Part shown: positions 52,008 through 55,766 of the stretch, one piece after another
Layout: each line of letters begins with the position of its first letter
Position numbering within the stretch: position 1 is the first letter of the stretch
Source of the DNA: Stenotrophomonas panacihumi
GTDB lineage: Bacteria > Pseudomonadota > Gammaproteobacteria > Xanthomonadales > Xanthomonadaceae
Length of the DNA: 55,766 nt
Direction: 5' to 3'
NCBI RefSeq assembly: GCF_001431645.1
Contig: NZ_LLXU01000126.1
Location: 1-55,766, forward strand
Program-made: the position numbers and the translations under genes
Notes under the pieces: model-generated
Told to the model about the DNA's origin: nothing
Database searches by the model: none
The model's input: only the letters and a program-made list of their open reading frames with translations

Positions 52008-53747
52008 ATGGCCCGCATTCCCGACGCTTTCATCGACGACCTGCTTGCCCGGACGGACATCGTCGAGGTGATCAGCGGTCGGGTGCCGCTCAAGCGCCAG
52101 GGCAAGGAATACTCGGCACGCTGCCCGTTCCATGACGAGCGCTCGGCCTCGTTCACCGTCTCGCCGACCAAGCAGTTCTACCACTGCTTCGGTTGTGGCG
52201 CGCACGGCACGGCGATCAGCTTCCTGATGAACTACGACCGCCTCGAGTTCCTCGATGCGGTGGACGAACTGGCCAAGCGCGCCGGCATGGAAGTGCCGCG
52301 CGATACCCAGCAGCGCAACGCCGCCCAGCAGGACGACAGCCGCGACCTCTACGCCGCCCTCGATGCCGCCACGCGCTTTTTCCAGAAGCACCTGGAAGGC
52401 AATGCCAAGGCGCGCGAGTACCTCGATGGCCGCGGCGTGGATGCCGACAACCGCGCGCGCTTCTCCATCGGCTACGCGCCGGACGGCTACAGCGCGCTCA
52501 AGGACGCGCTGGGCACCGACGAGCGCCGCATGAAGCTGCTGGACCGCGCCGGCCTGTTCTCCAAGAACGACCGCGGCCACGTCTACGACAAGTTCCGCGA
52601 CCGGGTGATGTTCCCGATCTTCGACCGCCGTGGTCGCGTCATCGCCTTCGGCGGCCGCGTGCTGGAGAAGGACGACGGCCCGAAGTACCTCAACTCGCCG
52701 GAAACCGCGCTGTTCCACAAGGGCCGCGAACTGTACGGCCTGTGGCAGGTGCGCCAGGCGCACCAGAAGATCGAGCGGCTGATCGTCGTCGAGGGTTACA
52801 TGGACGTGGTGTCGCTGTTCCAGTTCGGCGTCACCCAGGCGGTGGCGACGCTGGGCACGGCGACCACGCCGGAGCATGCCGAACTGCTGTTCCGCAATGC
52901 CCCGGACGTCTACTTCTGCTTCGACGGCGACAACGCGGGCCGCAAGGCCGGCTGGCGCGCGCTCGAATCGGTGCTGCCACGCATGAAGGATGGTCGGCAG
53001 GCGTTCTTCCTGTTCCTGCCCGACGGCGAGGACCCGGACACCATCGTGCGCAAGGAAGGCGCCGAAGCGTTCGACGCGCGCCTGAAGCAGGCCACGCCGC
53101 TGTCGCAGTTCTTCTTCGACGAGATGTCGAAGGAGATCAACCTCAACACGCTCGACGGCCGCGCGCGGCTGGCCGAGCGCGCGCGCCCGATGCTGGCGCA
53201 GATTCCCGATGGCGCCTTCGGCGACCTGATGCGCCAGCAGCTGGCCCGGATGACCGGCGTGGGTGCGGGCGCGTCCAACAGCCCGGCGGCCGTGGCCGCG
53301 CCGCCGCGCCCCGTCACGCCCACCCACAAGCGCAGCCTGGTGCGCAGTGCCATCGCGATCCTGCTGCAGCAGCCCTCGCTCGCCGCCGGCATCGAGAACC
53401 ACCACGACTTCGCCGGCCTGCGCCTGCCGGGCGTGGAGCTGCTGCTGGAGCTGATCGAACTGGTGCGCCAGCGCCCGGAGATCACCACCGGCGCCCTGCT
53501 CGAACACTACGCCGAGCGCGAGGAGCAGGCGGCGCTGCACAAGCTGGCCGCGCAGGAACTGCCGGGCGATGCACAGATCTGGGCGCAGGAGCTGCATGAC
53601 GTCGCCGTGCAGCTGGAGGAACAGCTTGTGCAACAACGCATCGAGGAACTGAAATCCAAGCCTTGGAGCGAGCTTGACCCAGTAGCGCGATTTGAATTGC
53701 GTGAACTTCTGAAGGCCGCGCCCGGCGCCACACGCAAGCGGACGTAG
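52008..53747 (+). CDS. dnaG: DNA primase
   Basis: Synthesises RNA primers at the replication fork. 579 residues from the ATG at 52008, which aligns with the E. coli start (an ATG two codons earlier is also possible). Zinc-binding domain with Cys39, His42, Cys60 and Cys63 (CPFHDE ... FYHCFGCGAHG); RNA-polymerase core with the TOPRIM elements RLIVVEGYMDVVSLFQFGV and VYFCFDGDNAGRKAGWRAL; C-terminal helicase-binding domain (VRSAIAILLQQPSLAAGIEN). No Shine-Dalgarno is evident, consistent with the weak translation usual for dnaG. Confidence 0.97.
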   Translation: MARIPDAFIDDLLARTDIVEVISGRVPLKRQGKEYSARCPFHDERSASFTVSPTKQFYHCFGCGAHGTAISFLMNYDRLEFLDAVDELAKRAGMEVPRDTQQRNAAQQDDSRDLYAALDAATRFFQKHLEGNAKAREYLDGRGVDADNRARFSIGYAPDGYSALKDALGTDERRMKLLDRAGLFSKNDRGHVYDKFRDRVMFPIFDRRGRVIAFGGRVLEKDDGPKYLNSPETALFHKGRELYGLWQVRQAHQKIERLIVVEGYMDVVSLFQFGVTQAVATLGTATTPEHAELLFRNAPDVYFCFDGDNAGRKAGWRALESVLPRMKDGRQAFFLFLPDGEDPDTIVRKEGAEAFDARLKQATPLSQFFFDEMSKEINLNTLDGRARLAERARPMLAQIPDGAFGDLMRQQLARMTGVGAGASNSPAAVAAPPRPVTPTHKRSLVRSAIAILLQQPSLAAGIENHHDFAGLRLPGVELLLELIELVRQRPEITTGALLEHYAEREEQAALHKLAAQELPGDAQIWAQELHDVAVQLEEQLVQQRIEELKSKPWSELDPVARFELRELLKAAPGATRKRT

Positions 53748-53749
53748 AG

Positions 53750-54241
53750 ATGACCGCTATAGTGCCCAGACTCCTTCTTGCCATTCTCCTTTCTGTCGCA
53801 CATCAAGTCGGCGCTTGTGCAGAAGTGCAACTACTGCGCCCCGGACTGTACGCCGGCGGCCAACCGGATGAAGCGCAACTGCGCGCACTGGCTGCGCAGG
53901 GCGTGACGACGGTGATCGACCTGCGTGGCGCGGATGAAGCGCGTGGCTATGCGGAAGCGGACACCGCCCGCCAACTGGGACTGCACTATGTCGCGCTGCC
54001 GGTGACGGGCGCGCAGGACATCACGCCCGCCAAGGCCGCCGCGCTTCAACACGCGCTTGATGCCGCGCAAGGCCCGGTGCTGCTGCACTGCGCGTCGGGC
54101 AACCGGGTCGGCGCGCTGCTGGCGCTCTCGGCGCACGCGCGCGGCGCCAGTGACGAAGAAGCCTTGGCCGAAGGCCACGCCGCCGGCCTGGGCTCACTGG
54201 AACCGGCGGTGCGCGCGCAGCTGCAAGACGCGCGCCGATAG
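53750..54241 (+). CDS. Secreted DUF442-like CX4R phosphatase
   Basis: A 163-residue protein with a signal peptide (LLLAILLSVAHQVGACA). The fold is dual-specificity-phosphatase-like: LLRPGLYAGGQPDEAQLRAL, VTTVIDLRGADEARGYAEAD, and the active-site loop LLHCASGNRVGALLALSAHA. The spacing is Cys114-X4-Arg119, not the CX5R of classical tyrosine phosphatases, matching the DUF442/beta-lactamase-hydrolase-like group. It starts 2 nt after the dnaG stop. The first ~100 nt and the last codons of dnaG are noticeably less GC-rich than the neighbourhood, hinting at a junction. Confidence 0.82.
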   Translation: MTAIVPRLLLAILLSVAHQVGACAEVQLLRPGLYAGGQPDEAQLRALAAQGVTTVIDLRGADEARGYAEADTARQLGLHYVALPVTGAQDITPAKAAALQHALDAAQGPVLLHCASGNRVGALLALSAHARGASDEEALAEGHAAGLGSLEPAVRAQLQDARR

Positions 54242-54281
54242 TCATCTAGATGTTCTTTTCCCCCACGCTGCTGGTATCACG

Positions 54282-55265
54282 ATGAAGTCATGGCTGGCGC
54301 GCCTGCGCCTGGATCCGTTTACCCTCGCCCTGCTCGGCACCATTACCCTCGCCTCCCTGCTGCCCGTGCGCGGCGGTGCCGCCGCGGTGATGGACGACGC
54401 GACCGACCTGGCGATCGCCGCCCTGTTCTTCCTGCACGGCGCGCGCCTCTCGCGCGAAGCGGTGCGCGCCGGCGCGCTGCATTGGCGCCTGCACCTGACG
54501 ATCCTGGCCTGCACGTTCGTGCTGTATCCCCTGCTGGGGCTGCTGACGAAGCCGCTCGCGCATTCGCTGCTGACGCCGGAGCTGTTCATCGGCGTGCTGT
54601 TCCTGTGCGCGTTGCCGTCGACGGTGCAGTCGTCGATCGCCTTCACTTCGATGGCGGGTGGCAACGTGCCTGCGGCGGTGGTGAGCGCTTCGTTGTCGAG
54701 CCTGCTGGGTGTGTTCCTGACGCCGCTGATCATGGGCGTGCTGGTGGGTGCGCAGGGCGGCATGGCGCATCCGCTGGAGGCGATCGGCAAAATCCTGCTG
54801 CAGCTGCTGGTGCCGTTCGTGGCGGGCCACCTGTTGCGGCCGTGGATCGGCGGTTGGGTGGAGCGGCGGCGGGCGATCCTGCGCTATACCGACCAGGGCA
54901 CGATCCTGCTGGTGGTCTATACGGCTTTCAGCGCGGCGGTGAACGAGGGGTTGTGGCACAAGACGCCGGTGCCGGCGCTGCTGGCGGTGGCGGGGTTTGC
55001 GGTGACGCTGCTCGCCGTGGCCATGACGTTGATCACGTGGATAGCGCGGCGGTTGGGTTTTTCGCGCGAGGACGAGATTCCGATCGTGTTCTGCGGGTCG
55101 AAGAAGAGCCTGGCGACGGGCGTGCCGATGGCAAAGGTGATGTTTTCGGCGGGGAGTTTGGGGGCGATCGTGTTGCCGATCATGATCTATCACCAGATAC
55201 AGCTGATCGTGTGTGCGGTGGTGGCGCAGCGGTATGCGAGGGATGGGCGGCGGGGGGGCGCGTGA
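54282..55265 (+). CDS. Bile acid:sodium symporter family protein (YfeH-like)
   Basis: A 327-residue inner-membrane transporter with about ten membrane segments. LAIAALFFLHGARLSREAVR, HLTILACTFVLYPLLGLLTK, FLCALPSTVQSSIAFTSMAG and the C-terminal IPIVFCGSKKSLATGVPMAK are typical of the SBF-like YfeH subgroup (PF13593). It follows the DUF442 gene by 40 nt. No Shine-Dalgarno is evident. GC-rich end with simple G runs near the stop. Substrate unknown. Confidence 0.9.
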   Translation: MKSWLARLRLDPFTLALLGTITLASLLPVRGGAAAVMDDATDLAIAALFFLHGARLSREAVRAGALHWRLHLTILACTFVLYPLLGLLTKPLAHSLLTPELFIGVLFLCALPSTVQSSIAFTSMAGGNVPAAVVSASLSSLLGVFLTPLIMGVLVGAQGGMAHPLEAIGKILLQLLVPFVAGHLLRPWIGGWVERRRAILRYTDQGTILLVVYTAFSAAVNEGLWHKTPVPALLAVAGFAVTLLAVAMTLITWIARRLGFSREDEIPIVFCGSKKSLATGVPMAKVMFSAGSLGAIVLPIMIYHQIQLIVCAVVAQRYARDGRRGGA

Positions 55266-55370
55266 TCTAGGTTCCTGCCTTTTATGTCGGCTCTGATGGA
55301 TGGCGGTTTGGATTTTTTTGGTGGTGCGGTCGGGGTGTGCGGTCAGTTGTGTTGCCTTACGGTGCGGGCA

Positions 55371-55473
55371 CCGGGCTGGCCTATAGGGTCGTCACGGCTC
55401 GGGCAGACATCCTGTCTGACTCGCCGCACGCGGGCCATCCATGGCCCGCTGACGCCCCTATAGGCCAGCCCGG
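55371..55473. repeat. Nested palindromic element, three-way-junction fold
   Basis: Outer arms CCGGGCTGGCCTATAGGG (55371-55388) and CCCTATAGGCCAGCCCGG (55456-55473) pair perfectly over 18 bp; after one mismatch CGTCA (55390-55394) and TGACG (55450-55454) add five more pairs. Inside are two perfect hairpins, CAGACA-TCC-TGTCTG (55404-55418) and GCGGGCCAT-CC-ATGGCCCGC (55430-55449). The arms contain CCTATAGG, itself a palindrome. No coding frame explains it. It lies about 105 nt after the symporter stop, in a 500-nt gene-free tail. Confidence 0.8.
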
Positions 55474-55599
55474 CGCTAGGCGCATCATTGATCCCACTTC
55501 GATAGGCACGCGCGGAGAGTTGGAAGGGAGAAGAGCAAAAGCAAAAGCCTTGCTCTGATCCTTCTTCATCTCTCCAAATTTCATCTTGCCTTTGCTCTT

Positions 55600-55622
55600 C
55601 CGGTCGCGGCTGATGCCGCTCC
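55600..55622 (-). repeat. REP element
   Basis: On the minus strand GGAGCGGC-ATCA-GCCGC then GACCGG: a 5'-GGAG head and a perfect GCGGC/GCCGC stem with a 4-nt loop. It matches the degenerate copy at 43936-43958. Next to it GAAGAGCAAA (55530-55539) and TTTGCTCTTC (55591-55600) form an inverted pair around GCAAAAGC-type low-complexity sequence. Confidence 0.75.
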
Positions 55623-55727
55623 AGTAGAGGAGTGGGCGGGCGGCGCGCTTGGGGTGCGCGGCTTTGGATGTTGTCGTCCGGTCGTGGTGATCTGTGGGGT
55701 CTGCGGGGGCGGGGCCCTTTCGGGACC

Positions 55728-55751
55728 GTTGGCGCCATGGATGGCGCCGAC
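55728..55751. repeat. ATGGATG-centred palindrome at window end
   Basis: GGCGCCAT-GG-ATGGCGCC with flanking GT/AC pairs (one mismatch). Its CAT-GG-ATG centre is the reverse complement of the CAT-CC-ATG centre inside the 55371 element, and a further CCATGGATG begins at 55759 and runs off the window, suggesting an array of related elements. The rest of 55266-55766 shows no gene. Confidence 0.6.
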
Positions 55752-55766
55752 GAGCCCCCATGGATG

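Noticed and set aside
55337..55558. A 73-residue plus-strand frame over the nested palindromic element
   Set aside because: Its length is explained by the palindromes; no ribosome site and no recognisable domain.
55381..55761. A 126-residue minus-strand frame in the terminal non-coding region
   Set aside because: It spans the nested palindrome, the REP element and the GCAAAAGC low-complexity stretch. Its KAFAFALLP-type translation is the kind of spurious ORF produced by such repeats.

Overview
The window is a high-GC stretch of a gammaproteobacterial chromosome, most probably Lysobacteraceae (Xanthomonadaceae), in the Lysobacter/Luteimonas/Pseudoxanthomonas neighbourhood. The grounds are protein character (monomeric NADP isocitrate dehydrogenase together with AceK, an Oar-like TonB-dependent receptor, a long-type QueF, a tsaD/folB - rpsU - yqeY - dnaG block), dense GC-rich coding sequence, and REP-like extragenic palindromes of the GGAGCGGC..TCAGC..GCGACCGG type. 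I see no rRNA, tRNA, IS element, prophage or CRISPR array. Genus placement is inference.

Layout. 1-5.1 kb: the 3' part of rho with a strong terminator, a secreted TonB-C-like protein, aceK, and a LysR regulator sitting 13 nt upstream of aceK and divergent from a 67-aa protein. 5.2-7.5 kb: a four-gene operon with two Roadblock/LC7 proteins, a Ras/MglA-like GTPase and an unrecognised 319-aa protein. 7.6-13.4 kb: icd (monomeric IDH), a lipoprotein, a LysM protein, queF and an exported M20 peptidase. 13.7-21.5 kb: an MdtABC-like RND efflux operon without an outer-membrane gene. 21.5-24.2 kb: a YCII (DGPF) protein, two VOC proteins and an ECF42-type sigma factor, with a matching promoter in front and a perfect hairpin abutting the sigma start codon. 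24.2-28.3 kb: HglS-type 2-oxoadipate dioxygenase, a secreted hypothetical, a HAD hydrolase, an EF-hand protein behind an unusually palindrome-rich leader, a membrane protein and a CPXCG protein.

28.3-40.8 kb is the most coherent accessory locus. Two divergent gene sets share a 99-nt AT-rich control region. The minus strand has a transglutaminase-like protein, a TonB-dependent receptor, a serine beta-lactamase-fold hydrolase and a VanX-type D-Ala-D-Ala dipeptidase. The plus strand has an SH3-NlpC/P60 endopeptidase, an L-Ala-D/L-Glu epimerase, a MurR/RpiR regulator, a YkuD-type L,D-transpeptidase-fold protein and an amino-acid permease. Together they read as a system for cutting, importing and catabolising cell-wall (murein) peptides under one sugar-phosphate-type regulator. 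This is my best candidate for an under-described system.

40.9-49.0 kb: small membrane and acidic proteins, a soluble aldose dehydrogenase, a YciI protein, a cytoplasmic-looking GH3 beta-glucosidase with a LacI-type operator, a YbdG-like MscS channel, folB and tsaD. 49.0-55.3 kb: rpsU with its promoter, yqeY, a secreted protein, a YihY-family membrane protein, dnaG, a secreted DUF442-like CX4R phosphatase and a YfeH-like symporter; rpoD does not follow dnaG within the window. 55.3-55.8 kb is non-coding and packed with structured repeats, including a 103-nt element that folds on paper as a long stem enclosing two perfect hairpins.
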